DNA of 64,000 nucleotides from Agrypnia vestita (taxonomy: Eukaryota > Arthropoda > Insecta > Trichoptera > Phryganeidae): positions 62,001 to 126,000 of the forward strand of contig JADDOH010024951.1 of assembly GCA_016648135.1 (NCBI GenBank). Reading direction: 5' to 3'. Numbering within the stretch: the stretch's first letter is position 1; every line of letters starts with the position of its first letter. Of the stretch, positions 44,393 to 59,300 are shown in pieces. Both the position numbers and the translations under genes were made by a program. A model generated the notes under the pieces. It ran no database searches. It saw only the letters and a list, made by a program, of their open reading frames with translations, and was not told where the DNA came from.

Positions 44393-47300
44393 ATGCTGCG
44401 AGGGTTTCTGTTGGTGCTGGCCATATCGTCTGGCCTAGCGCAGCAAAATGGCGACCTAGATTCCTTGATCAATGACATCTTCAAGACCCCGTCGACGACA
44501 GCCCGGCCTACTTCCTCTGGCGTTAATCTCGATCCGAGTAATTTAGCAGGTCAATATTCATATATTATTTTTATTCTTATCTTCGAGGAGAGGTTTTTTC
44601 CTCCTACCCTTCTTTTTCCAATCTTTCTCTATGGTATAGACGTACCAGTATAAATTGGTGTGCGAGGGAGGGCGTCCCTGTCGCGTAATAGAAGTTTCCA
44701 GGTTGTAAATTTATTGCACAATATATAATGTACAGAATGTCCAGTGATCGGTGTCGAAGCCAGTCGAAGCCTTTAATAGAAATTTGGTCGGGCAACACTA
44801 AAGAAACACACCAATAATGGCGGTCGCCCTATCTGTCAACCTGTCAAATGGTAATATCGGTCCATTATTTGCTTTTTCAGCTTCACAAAACTTTAATACT
44901 TCATTGGCAATTGTTCTTGCACCATCCCGGACTGTTTTAGACATAATAATTCAGTGTATATTGGAAATCAAGGTGTCACAGCTCACGCGCAAATACGAGA
45001 TTTAACTGAATGACAGAGCGAGGGGCTACTGCCGGGTGTGGGCGGGGCGGGTTTTAGTTCCAAAGTCGCCACACGCCAATTTACGTTGAGCAAGTACTAA
45101 AATATGCACTCTGAAAGAACGAGGGCACAAGAAGGTAGATGCCCTGGGAAGTAACGTATTGAATATTATAAATTCATTAGTTTTAATACAATAAATATAT
45201 AGGGTTATTTGGAAAACATTAATAACCTCCCAGGACTATATTCCTGCCTTGATTATGATTCGAAAATGTTCAAGCTATCATGACCTAATATCAATAGTTA
45301 TGGAGATATGCGACATCAAAGTTTGCATTTTTTTCAATATTTCTGACATATTTTTTGTCAAACGTAGGACTATCATTACAGTAACTTATATCGATTACGA
45401 AAAATTCATAATAAAAACCCTGAAAATTTTCCAATTGGAATTAAAATGTTTCTATTTTTTTATTTGACTTGTATTAAAGGGAATTAATTTTTCATATTCG
45501 ATTTAAGTTACTGTAATGATATTCCAACATTTTACTAAAAATAAGTCAAAAATATTGAAAAAAAAATGCAAACTTTGATGTCGCATACCTCCATAACTAT
45601 TGATATTAGGTCGTAATAGCTTGAAAATTTTCGACTCGTAATCAAAGTAGGAATATAGTCCTGCGAGGTTATTAATGTTTTCCAAATAACCCTGTATAAT
45701 AACTGTAGGTAGGTAGGTACTAAGTAAAATTTTGCAGAAAAATTCATGTTCAAATTTCTGCAAGGTTTTATTAGTTGTATTTGACTTGTATTAATGAATT
45801 TACAATATTCATATAGGTATGTTACATTAAAGATTTCCCAATGTTTTACAGAAGACAATAATTATTAAATTACTGTTCATTCTATTACGGTCATCTCAAA
45901 ACATCTCAAAATTCCTGTGTAGTGTTGATGGTTTTCACATGTTATGTGTAATTGTATATCCATATATGTATAATATGTTATAGAAATATCTCAAAACAAC
46001 CACATAAAGTACACTAGCCAGAACAGAAACAGGACAACTGCAACTCATTTGCAACGTATTAAAATTATTCGATGAAATACCTCAACAGACGAGACAATTG
46101 AACATTGACATATTTAAAAAAAAAAGTGACAACATACTAAGACCTACATAAATATTACAAGGACTATTTGTTTTACATTATTATTTATTGTATTAAAATC
46201 TCACTTGTATAATCTCTAAATGTAAATTTAAATACGATTGTCATAGGCTTCCTAGGCAACGTTCACACTAATTTTTATGTTATGTATGCAGACTATAAAC
46301 TCATCCGAGCAGTAAAGAGAACATTGCTCCTAAGTCTCTAATACATATATTTTTTTAGGTAATAAAGGCAATACAGCTACTGCAGACAAGAGTTGCGTGA
46401 CTGCAGACAACCAGCCTGGAGAGTGCGTTCAGTACTATCTCTGCAATGCCAACAATGCTATTGTAACTGATGGCGCCAACATTATAGATATCAGGTACGT
46501 CATCATTTTCTCATCGCTGTCTCGCATCTCATCGCTGCATCTTTCCGGGTGACCCGAATTGTTTACTATTAGAAGTGCTCTACATGTTAGTATTTGTATG
46601 CATGTCTGTGTTTCTGTCTATGTACATATAGTAGCCATGAATTCTCATTGAATAAGAAAGGATTGGGATTTTTTTTTTGCAGTCTGTGGTAGATCCTTAT
46701 CTATTTACTAAAATGCTAAAAAGCACTTATGTTATATCCGCATGGACTGACTAATATATAAGATCATGAAGCCATGGAAACGAAAATAACATATATTTTC
46801 TGTCAACATATTTTGTTAATTGTCCTGTGATAGTCTTTTGTCCCCTTCCTAGAATGGGGTTTAATCAAATATGAGAAAAGTGTTTATTTATTTATTAATA
46901 ATACACACCCTGATTTCGGCTTTCACATCATAAAAAAGCATACCTAGCTACATAATATAATATTAATAATATCATCCTTGATAAGAATAAGATTGGAAAT
47001 AAATAAAATATTAATAATGTAAATACAAAAGTCATTAGAAAATGCAATAAATAATATATGTAGAAAGTAGTAAGAAATAAAATAAAATATAATATGCAAA
47101 CAGTAAATACAAAAGAAGAAAGTGATTAAAAAAATTTAAAAATTTAACAAGATAAATTCAACAAATGATAGATCACATAAGTATATAGGAAAATTACAAA
47201 ATAGAAGATGAGTAAATTTGTTTTTGGAATGTGTGTGGTGTACGAGCATTAAGTATGTATTAACTGTGCTGGTTACTTAGGCGATGCAATCTATGTATAG

Positions 47301-50300
47301 GCAATGCGATCTATGTATAGGCGAATTCATACCACAGTTAATGAGCTAGGTACCTACATAAAATAACTCAATCTATCATGAAACAGACCAGCCACTCTAC
47401 AAGTGATAACTCAGGGGAGTCCAGCACGCCGTTAATAATATTAAAGTATTAAATTTAATCACGCATATCTAAACAAGAAACATTTTTTGATGAAGTGTGA
47501 CGTTAGGCCACATGTTAAACAAAAAATGATTTTTCCCAACAGAACAGATACATTGAAAATTGAGGGAGAGGGGAGAATCAAGCGTAGTAATGGATTCTGG
47601 CAGAACATTGCAACTCACAAGAAAGGTCCGAACACGAGATTTAATACGGTCCGGTGAGTGGATTCTGGTGTTTGAATGGACCTTGGTGGAGAATGGAAGT
47701 AGGTGGGATGGCATTTCACATGGGAAAATGGATTCAGGCGAGATAGTGGAATCAAGTGAGAGAATGACACCAAGTGGAAAAGAGAGTTAGAATGCGAGAG
47801 AAAATAATCAAGAGATGAGAGTTCTAATCGGGGATCGGTATTAATAGGAGGGTTAGGAAAATGAAAATAGTTCCAAAGATAGAGTTTGCAAAGCAGGCAA
47901 ATTGAACTGTGGCAAATTTTCTTTTCAGTGTCAATATAAATAATAAAAAACTAAGAATATTCAAAGATTGACTCTCTCATCTACTCGCCTGACCATTCTC
48001 TCTCAATACCTCTACAATTGTATTTAATAATATAATAATAAAAACATGCATGATTAAAATTGCTCGATGGTGTTTTACAATGTAGAGTAAAATATTATTA
48101 GAATAAAAGTATTTTTTGACTAATTAGTACAAGTAGAAAAGTATAAAAAACATTTTTAAAAAATATACTGTATTATCGTTTAAGTTAAATTTGGTGTCTC
48201 ATACATATGTAATATTTTAACATTAATTTGAATACTGGAAATGAATAAAGCACAAAGTGCCAGAATGATCATTTTAAGACACAAGGTAAAAAGTGAAAAT
48301 AGTGTTTTTAGCTCTTTATGTGCTATTTTACCCATATTTTCGTTAATATGTATATTCAACACCACTACATGCCGGTACCTCACGTGAGTTAGTAATTTTA
48401 ATACTAAAAACTATAAAATACTCATGTCATTAAGTGCTTTATTTATAGAAAAAATTATGCGGCACTTGATACTTATGCGTCATGTTTTCCCATATAACGA
48501 AATTACCCTAGATAGGACTTCAGTGCTGTGTGTATTAGTGAAGGCATGTACCTAGTACTAATCTGTATACTTATCTTAAAAAATATATTTTTAGCACTTA
48601 GTGCGTTATTCATTTCCAGTATTCATTTTTTGATTTGGACCACAAAATATTATGTCAAAAATATGAATAATACCTATCATTATTATTCTGAATGGATATA
48701 AATATATAAGTATATAGTAGATGTATATAACTAGTATTGATGTATAGTATGGTATTACCACTGAGAGCTTTGTTTTTTAAGAGCTTTTGTATCATCTCAT
48801 TCTGTAATAATCTGTCTTCTTCTTTTACATGGAGCCATATCTTTCTTAACTTATAAATATAACGTTAACCTATAAATATATACATATAGATATGTAGTAT
48901 TGATCTCACATAGGAAATGATATTGGGAAGTAAGTTTTAGCTTATTAGCCTAAATATAATGCAAAATTTAAAAAAATTCAATGAAACACAAAAAGATTAC
49001 TATAATCAAAGGCAATTTTTATTGACTAATATTCCCAACTTGATGACTCGTCAGAATCTTGTATTTATATAATAAAGATTATGACCTGATTCTAGCGCAT
49101 TTAATCGATATTAAAATATATGATATTTTTAATGAAAACACATTTTATTGTAAAGTTGCGATATTAAAATATAATTCTATGAATTGAAAAAAAACCTTGA
49201 ATAAGTTTTATTCGTGTTACCTTACATATTCCTGTTTTTTTTTTTCATTTACATATTCCTGTTCCAAATCTCCCAAATCCAGCATTAAACGTTTGTTTAT
49301 TTAATTATTTATTTATTTATTTAAAATAATTATTTATTTATTTATTTAATAAATTAATTATTTTGAATTATTTATTTATTTAGTTTTAATGCGAAAATAA
49401 ATAATTAATAGTATTCTTGCAGAAGCTCTTTAATGATGAAACCTCAAAACCATATCACTATAAGGTCAGATATAATCATCGTGTGCCATACTTGCGTGGG
49501 TTTGTCTGCATGTTTGTTGGAGCACTTCATATCCTCCTCTATTCAGAAACATACATCCATTTTTGTGTTTGTCGTTTGTTTTATTTGATTTATATTATAT
49601 ATTATAAAATTAAATAAGTACTCAAGTGATGGTATTTCATGATACACTAACTATTATTTGGGATTTGTATCTGATTGTGTCGATGATTGGTACCTAACCG
49701 CGAGAAGGTAAAGATATGGCATTGTTGACTAAAACGCGAATGATAATGGCAGAAAATACTGCGTATATCGCGCATCAACAGTCCTTGAACCCGTGGCATA
49801 ATTTTAATTTTTTTTTATTTATTTATTTCATTGCTTTACTTATATACATTTGATAAGGTTTGATTTTACTATGCCTGTCTCACTAGAGAGCTCTGTGTTG
49901 AGACAGGCAAATTATGTTAGACATTCTTTTTGTCAAATATTTTTTTTCTAAATCAATGTTTTTCTGAGATAACATACATCCATCATCACCATGATTTATC
50001 GCATTAGATATTTCGTTCCAACGCCTAATATCAAAGCTGAATATATAATGAAATTGAATGTTCAATCATAATGGAAAATTATTCATTTTATTCGAAATAA
50101 TGACCGAATCACGTCGAAAGTTATTTTAATGTATGGTCATCCACTTTACGTAAATCTTGAAAGTATCAGAGCTCTAGCTAGTCGGGAAGTTGAAATATCA
50201 ATTATAAGATTCCGCCACAACACAAACAGATAAAGAGAGTTAAATAAAATCATGTAAAAATATAACAATTGCCGTTATGGATTCGATGAGTATCTGAAAC

Positions 50301-53300
50301 AATTTTGTGGAAAATTCTGAATCCAACAGACTAAATATCCCGTTTTGAGAAAGACGTTTTTTTTATTTCAGAACATATGACATCGACGATGCCTACATAT
50401 GCTATATTTATACATATGCTATTTTACTATCTTAAACTATCCAATTTACACATTCTATATTTTTGGATAATGTTTGAAAAAAGTTTGACTTTCCTTTAAT
50501 TTACTTACTATTTTTTAAATGAATATTCAACTTTGTTTTTAACAATGAAAGTCAAATTTTTGCAGTTTCGACAGTATACATAGGAAATGTCAATATGTTA
50601 TTGGTTTGATTTTCATTATTATTCCTTTGATCGCAAAGTAATTTATATTACAACATGTTATTATGAATTTATTCAAAGCCAATGTAATTCAGAACCACGT
50701 TATTACAGATAGAATTAGATGCATAATTAGTTCACAACTGCATCCGTCACTATGGTAATATCTGGTCTACCTTGAGACAGATACATATTAAGGATAAATA
50801 CGGAAATAAATCATAATAATAAACAACATCAAACATGCCTAGAATTGTCATGCAAGGCATTAGGACAAGTTACATCAAAAGTAATAGTATACATTGGTTC
50901 ATTTAATCTCAGCCTTTGCCCATCTTAACTTTTCCATTGATTTGTTTCATTTTAATTGTTTCCATAATTGTGGCAATGCAGTGCATCGGGGCAAAAGTTA
51001 TTAATACTTTAGCGAGTATCAATACATTTATCAGTGCTGTTCTACCTAACACGGACAATAATTCTAACACAGTGAGAAATATAATTATAAAATTCAAAAT
51101 ATTTTTCACACATATTACAAAAACACATTTTTCCCTGTTTAACAATATTGAATCACAAGTTGACTAATTAATAGATATTTTTCACAATTTAATTACCTTT
51201 TTGACAACTCAGCAAAAGCATTCAGATATCAATTATAAGTAGTAATTATCTTTTTTTCATGAATTTGTGGATTTTCTCTTTGTGAAGAGACCAATTTTTT
51301 ACTTATTAATGCTATTTGTTCTTCCTGTTTAAGCGATAAAATTGCATACAAATTAATATTCTTTTGTTATCTTGATGATTTTAGTGAGTTTATTATTTCA
51401 TTTATACATAACAAGAATCACACGACTTTAAAAAGTCTAAAAATTCTCTATATATCACTAGTATGAAGTATTATTATACAACACATGTTACAAGAATCGA
51501 AAGAGTGCAAAAAAAGTTTCTACGTATTTTGTCCTACAGAGCTGGTCAATACAGAAATCTTCACAGCTACGAGGATTGACTTGCCTTTTTCAAAATGCAT
51601 AAACTGGAGTCCCGATGAAAAATATTCGATCTTGCAGTGCTACACAAGATACTCAGTGGAGCTATTGATTCTCTTTCTTTATCTGACGTATGTTGAACCC
51701 CGTTTAAGAATCCTGGAGTTCTTTATAATATAGAGGATAGAGCTCCACACTCTTTTGTCCTGACATTCAACTCTCGCCTCATCCACATTCATATAACTTC
51801 GCATGCAAACTCGACAGTTGTTGAGGTTTCTAACGGGACCATATTCTAGTATCTGGTTAATCTGGTCGTGCCACGTCTTCCGCGGTCACCCTCTCTTTCT
51901 GGCACCGTCAACATTTGCGTTATGTGTATATCTTTCTTACTATTCTTTCCTCATTCATTCGCTCAACATGCCCAAGCGACCCTTTATTAATTCTAAGATC
52001 ACCTTTACATTCATTCCTAATATCTTCATTCATTACTCTATCCTAAATGGTTTTGCCATACATACATCTGATAGATCTCATTTCATAAAAGTAATAATTA
52101 TATTTTTATGTTGACATCTTGGTCCATCCTTTCATATTGAGTAAATACGCTTCTTACACACCGCCGTCGACATGTTTCTTTTAAGATAAGATTTTTTGTG
52201 GTTTGGTAATTACTTTTTAATGTTTTACATTTCCGTCAAATATTTGGTTTTATAACACTAGTGTGGTTTGTAAGTTTGATAAGCACCTCAAATATGTCCA
52301 AACAACTTCCTCTCTCATTAATAGCTTGATAATTAATGAGAGCTAACTTTGATTTTCAGGTTTACCTTAAAATTTAAGTTACAAAGGTTTTGAACAATTC
52401 CAAAGACAAAAAATGTAAACTGCAATCATTTAACAAATAAGTTTGTACATTTCAACTTGGAGTAGACAAGGAACAATGTCTCTGTTAAGATCTGAGATAA
52501 TGACTTGGAATCCTTAAAGAAATACACTAGGTATCGAAAACTGTTTTGGTAATATAATTAATATTAAAATACAAAGATTCTTTATCCCCGGGAACACGCA
52601 GCTGTGTGAATCCGTACCTGACTCTTTGAAAGTATTGGGCCTGAAAGTATATTTTACCATTCTTACCATTTTTAGCTCAATCACTTTATAAAGAACACAA
52701 GAACGAACCTTATAAAGAACAGTTCAGTACCGGAAATGCAGAAGCTAGTATTTTTTGGGATATTTTGATAAAATGCCCGTTTGCATATTATGAATTTTTA
52801 ACATAGGTTTTTTTTTAAGAAAAAATTACAATTATTTTCAAACTGATCTCATTTGCATGGTAAATTTTTTTTTAAATTGTGATACGTCACATCATAGACA
52901 TTACATCATTTAACAAAAAAATAATTAATTTCACTCAAACCCTAGAGACGTGATTATATCCACCAGCTGCGTGCATCAGGATTAGATCCGAAGTGCACGA
53001 AGATTAGATCCGACACTTGTCTTCGATACGACAGCTTGTGGATATGGAAACGATTGTAAGTATCGTATCTTCCCCAAGGATGTGTTGTTGCCATTGATAT
53101 TGAAATTGCTTCCCTATATTTTGGACATTGATTATCACTATACCGAGTACGATGAAGCACATTTATATGACACGCTATGAGGAAAATCTGAATGTAGTAT
53201 GGTGAAATGACCATTGTATGTCGTATATCTCGCAGGCGAGGAGAGGGCGAATGTGAATCGTACATGGACGTGTGCTGTCAGCTGCCAGCCGTGGTGGAAG

Positions 53301-56300
53301 AACCTATCACGCCCACTCCACCTCCTACACCGCGCGGAGCCGGCTGTGGCATCAGAAATCCGCAAGGAGTCGGCTTCAGGATCAAAGGTGACAAGGACAA
53401 CGAGGCACAATTTGGCGAGTTCCCCTGGATGGTTGCGATTCTCAGGTAAACTTTATGTAATTTTTCATGACTTAAAGATTTACATTACAGCTGTTCGACA
53501 TATTAAGATATTGAAATAAAACAGACATGTTCCCGTGCCTCTCGACTAGAGGGCACACTCCCGAAGACGCCATGATATGACTCTAGCGAAACGTCGAAAA
53601 TAAGACATGTGTTAATTGAAATGTGTCGATATTTTTTATTTAAGATGAATTATAGAAGTCTCACAGACACAAAGCTATTTTTATGAATAAAGTACATGGA
53701 ATCTCTTATACGATGGCCCAGGGCTTATAACCAGTATGAGCTCGCTTAAGTAATCACTCTACGAAATAAGGTATTTATCAATTCCATCGTAAGAACATCC
53801 ACACAACCCTGGGAAATTAATTACTGAAGTGAGCCATATATAAAAATGTTCTCAGGTTTACAGGACTGTTCAGAATCTTCTGTGTGTAGTTTTCTGGGAT
53901 ATATCTGGCCGATGTTTCAGATTCCATTGCAGGGTCCATCATCAGGGCTGAGCATGTGTACATACTCATATATAACACTCTCACATCACATCAGCCCTGA
54001 TGATGGACCCTGCAATGGGATCCGAAACGTCAGCCCGAGAGGTCAGAAATAGACTGCAGAATATCCCAGAAAACTACACACAGATGAGTCATATATTTTT
54101 GCAGAAGCTGAATCTCTTCTGAATGATCCTAATAGCAGTTGATGGTAATACTTCCAGAACCTAATTCTTTGATAAATACTAGGTCAGTTGGAGTAGCCAA
54201 TTCCACCCAAAAGCTGAATGTGTACCAGTGCGGCGGTGCACTGATCCACCCCCAGGTGGTGTTGACGGCTGCCCACTGCGTGGCCGCCAAGGGTGAGACC
54301 TCGCCTCCTCAGTTGAAGATTCGCGCTGGAGAGTGGGACACGCAGACCAAAAATGAAATCTATGCCCATCAGGACAGAAATGTGGCTAGTATCGTTTCTC
54401 ACGAGCATTATTATGCAGGTGAGCATATCCAAGGACATGTTTCTTCTTTTAATTCTTTTTTCTTTAAAAGTGAATAACTGAAGAATTATTTTTGCTCTGA
54501 AAGTATCAAAAGAAGGGGTCATGCCTAGCCAGGGTTTAAAAAATGTGATTTAAAAAAATATAATTTCCCAGCCATAAATTGTTTATTAATCATTTTTAGT
54601 ACATTTGAGGCCCATAAAAGCAAAGGCAGCATAATCCAATAAAAAAAAATGTTTTGAATGCAGTCACCGAGGATTACTAATTTAGAATGTACCAAATTCG
54701 ACATTTTATCGGAAATGTAGCTCTATCCCTTCAAAAATCATGCTATCAAATAAATATTAAAGGCAAAGACAGTAATATCCTCGTATTCTAAAGAGCAAAA
54801 GCAGCAATATCTACTTCAGCCAATCAACCCCCAAGGATGTGTCATGTGACAAAATGGCCGCTTTGCGCTTAAGTGAGAGTTGATGTTGATAGACTGAGAC
54901 ATCCTGATTTTTGTATTAGCATAATACATATTGCCTTTTCGAAATGATATCTCGAAATATGATTTTTTCGTGAGTTTTACGATTTTTGTCCAATTTCGCA
55001 TTCGTTTTGCATTTTTTTTTCAACCATGAATTTCAAATTATAGGAGTACCGCGAAATTCAAAATGTTTTTTTGGATTAACAAGCTTCTACTGTATTGATT
55101 AAATTATGATATGGTTTCAGGTGGACTCTTCAACGACATCGCTCTCTTGTTCCTCGAGTCTCCCGTTAAGGAGGAGGACTATATAGGAACCATCTGCCTG
55201 CCTCCAGAAGGCACCTACGCTCCCCAGGCACGCTGCACTGCCTCCGGCTGGGGAAAGGACGTGTTCGGGAAAGAGGGACGCTACCAGGTTATCCTCAAGA
55301 AGGTCAGTAATAATTATTCATACCTAATTCCTTTTTAAGAGCCCATTTAAAGTATACAGGTGTCTCATAGCTAGTAGCAAAAACTTTAGAGATGGATTCC
55401 TGCCTTGATAATGAGTCGAAAAACAACCACAACCTAATATCAATAGTTACTGAGATAAGCAATGTCAAAGTTTGCATTTTTTTTCAATATTTCTGACTTT
55501 TTAAAAATTTTTTTTATTAAATTTATTTGGTAAATGTACAAACTTAAGAGTGTATTCAATATAATATAATTAATACACATTTATATTACACGCTTATCCA
55601 CTTTTAAATGAGAATTTATTTTCGTGTTTAAAAGTGGGGGCATTGTCATATATGTATATATCTATTATTAATGAAATCGTTAGTGTAAGATATTAGATTA
55701 AATAAGTAAGATATAGACAAAGAAACATTAGATTAAGTTATAAAAATTAAGACATTGAATAAAGTAAGTAAGATATAAACAATACAAAAATATGAGACAT
55801 TAAATTAAGTAAATAAGATATACACAAGGAAACATTAAATTAAGTTATAAAAATTAATAATTAAGAAGGTATTGTAATAAAATTTAAAAGTATGTATAGA
55901 TTGTTTTTGATAAGATTTTTTCATTGCGTTATTGTGATGGTTTTTTGTAGAAGATTTTTCAATTTAGTCTTGAATTTTCTATAATTTTTTTCCGTCCATT
56001 TCATTGGGAAGAGCATTAAAGAATGATACTCCTTGATAGGAGAAATGGTGTCGGGCTGTGCTAGTATTACATTTAGGTATCAAAATATTTCCAGCTGACC
56101 TCGGTCTATTACTAAAACATCCAATTATTCTATTATTGATATACATTTTGTGAATTTGAAGTATCGCAAATTTTTAAAAGTTGAACTATCATTACAGTAA
56201 CATATATCCTTAATGAAAAATTCGTTCTCTTCAATACAACTCAAATAAAATGATAAAAACTATTTTCAATTTTTGCAAGGTTTATATTATAAAAAAATCG

Positions 56301-59300
56301 AAATGTACATATTTTTCAATTTCGTTAAATTTTGAAAAAATTTCGAATTATTAAATGGCGCAAGGAGCTAAAAATTATTATGAATTACGAATTACCAGGG
56401 TTTTCGAATTATCGGGGTTAATCTACTATAAAATTAACATTTTGAGACCTGTGGGTCTTAAAAATTTAGAATTATAGCGAATTTTGAATTATCATAGATC
56501 GAATTAACGGAGTTTTACTGTATTAAGAAAAAAAAATAAGAAAAGAGAATTCACTACCAGCCAATCGGCTGTTAATCTTCAATCAACAATTAGCTAACAA
56601 TACCAGGTCTACAGCCATTTCTCTGTTTTTATCCAACATTGTGTTTACCATTTTGTAAAAAAGTTTAAGATCAAAAAATCTAAAAGTATAATAATGCTGA
56701 TTGCATACTTCAGATTGAACTGCCTGTCGTGGACAAGACTCGCTGTCAGGCATCACTGCGGAGGACCAGACTCGGCCAGTTCTTCGAGCTCCACAAGAGT
56801 TTCATCTGCGCGGGAGGAGAAGCCGGCAAGGACACCTGCAAGGGAGATGGGGGTTCACCATTGGCCTGCCCGATTCCCGTAAGTACATCATAATTTTATT
56901 TTCCATCAATAACACACAGAATTGTTACAAAGTTAGGTGACATCAAAGTAAAATGTAAGGAGAAATAAAAAGAGGCAATGTCGTGACCCGATCCGCGATA
57001 ATCAAACTGAAGAAGATTTAAATTAAGAAGTCCACTAAGGTAAATATTGTCAGAACACCATGGTGTATTCCCAACCTTTAGTGAGCGCTGGAAGACCACA
57101 AAGAGCATATCCCACGGACAACTTGTAGAGTGCAAGGGCGGATCCAGCTTTGGCGCCAGGGGGGGGTCACATAGTCGTCGTCAAGTCACAAGAAGTTATA
57201 GGTATTTTATTAATATTTCCTACTGTACTTAAAAATACCAACCTATATTTAAATAAGAAAATCAATTTTTCTTTTACGTCTTCTCCCGAAACGCGTTATC
57301 ACTTCATCTACTCCAATGGGTACGTTTTTATGGATGTGGAGAAGTGCCAGTCCGGCTAGACGTTCTTCAACCATTGAACCTCTTAGCCACGATTTGATTC
57401 TTCGCAACGTAGAGAAAGATCTTTCCGCTGTCGCTACACTAACAGGTAGTGTAGCCATAATACATTAAAAAATTCTTATATTATGATACATCTTTTTTTT
57501 TTCTAATTATTTTCTTTACATTTTATAATATTTAGTCCCACAAAATGACTAAAAAGTCGTTTGTCTGTAGGTTCATTTTTACAATTGTAAGTTACACTAT
57601 TACAAAATATTGTTCACTTTATAAACATAAGAGATAAAAAACGAAAACAATTTAGTACAAAAAACAACATAAAAGAAATTTTCAGTACAAATTTCAGTAA
57701 AAATTTTAAGCAAATTAAGAAAAGAGCAATAAATAAGAAAATAGCAAATTAAAAATATATATAGCAAAAATTAAGGAAAAAGAAAGAGAAATATATATAA
57801 ATGTAAACATCACTAATTATTCAAAGTCATTATCATAATAAAACACTTAATATAGTTCATAAATAACTAATGTTGTTTTCTATTAACCACTTTTTAAGTT
57901 CTGACATTGACTTTGGAGTTTTTAGGCCTGAGGGAAAGGTACTTTCAATATCTCAATATCGCAATTTAAAATAAGGTCGGAAATCGACTGCGGTATGCCC
58001 TGACTCCGCTGCCACTTCACCATCCACAGCTGATATTCGTTTACAACGATAGAAACTGGAGTATTATCTAGTAACAATGTATAATCGGTTGCTAGCTGTT
58101 TCACAGTTTCAATGTCTTGATTACTGTTTTCGCTTTTTGGCATGAAAACGCTTAGTTGAAACAAATTAAGTATTTTAAGAGACAGACGGTCCTGTAGCTC
58201 ACTTATTATTAAATCCAGAAGAGGGATGTATGTGGTGTCCCGTCCATGTATGAGAAAAAAAAAATTGAGCTACACAATCACAAGAGGTATCAAAATTTGC
58301 GTAATTTTACACAAATTGCGAAAAAGGTAACAAAAAATAGAATTGTTTTGTCATCTTGAAGGCTCTACCGAGCTTTGAAGTTTTGTAAATTTTACATTTT
58401 TATAGAGTTGAACCGTTTGCATAAAACAATAAAAAAAACATGTTTAAAAGATATTTTAGTATTGAAATTAATGAAACAAAGCACAAAAAAATAAAATAAA
58501 CAAAATATAGATTATAATCAATGACAAAAACTAAAAATTTAAACTTATTTCTGTGTCCAAAATTTGGCATTTCTGCTCGAGATTGCATCCTGGTTCTAAT
58601 AAAGCCATCTCTAGAAGTAACGTCAGTTACACTTTGTGAGGCGTCTGTTATATTCTCTAGGACCCGAAGTGCAAACATCTAAGGTCAAGAATAAATGACG
58701 AAGGGGTAACTCATTGACATAAAGTATACAAACACACCATTGTAACGATCTCTGCAAATACTCCTCTAAATATTGAATCACGCCACCCTTCCAATCGGTG
58801 TTGGTTGCAGTTTCGTCACATTCAACGCAAATCACGTCATCTTAATTCCAACCTCGATCCTCTACTAAAGTTGTGATCGAAGTAAGAATTCCCTTTCCAG
58901 TGCCACGTCTTTCGGTATTGTGTGTCCCAAATAAATTTATCCCTTACAGTTGGTAGCTGCTGATAGTCAAGTTCTTTGTATGGTCTGAACATAGCATAAG
59001 TAGTCTGACTACGCCTCGAACTTCTTATTTAAAAATCACAAAATCCGCTTTTACTACTGTAACAATCACCATGGTACTTTTATGGCATAAAAATTATTTT
59101 GGCTACGTGAAGTCAAGAAAATCCTCAAAACAAGTTGAGGGTATTTGCAGGTTGAAACCTAACAAATTCGAAGTTGCTGGTAACGTGTTGTTGCATGCAA
59201 ATCGAAACGTCATGTATGATTAACACCTAAATAGAATAAAAAGTAAATATTTTTTTGTATTTAGTTCAGGAGCCAAATTGAGGATAGCGAAATATCACCA

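Noticed and set aside
49883..50065. LINE or gene fragment on the minus strand in intron 2
   Set aside because: The peptide ([17 protein letters not shown]) has a weak resemblance to transposon ORFs but nothing specific.
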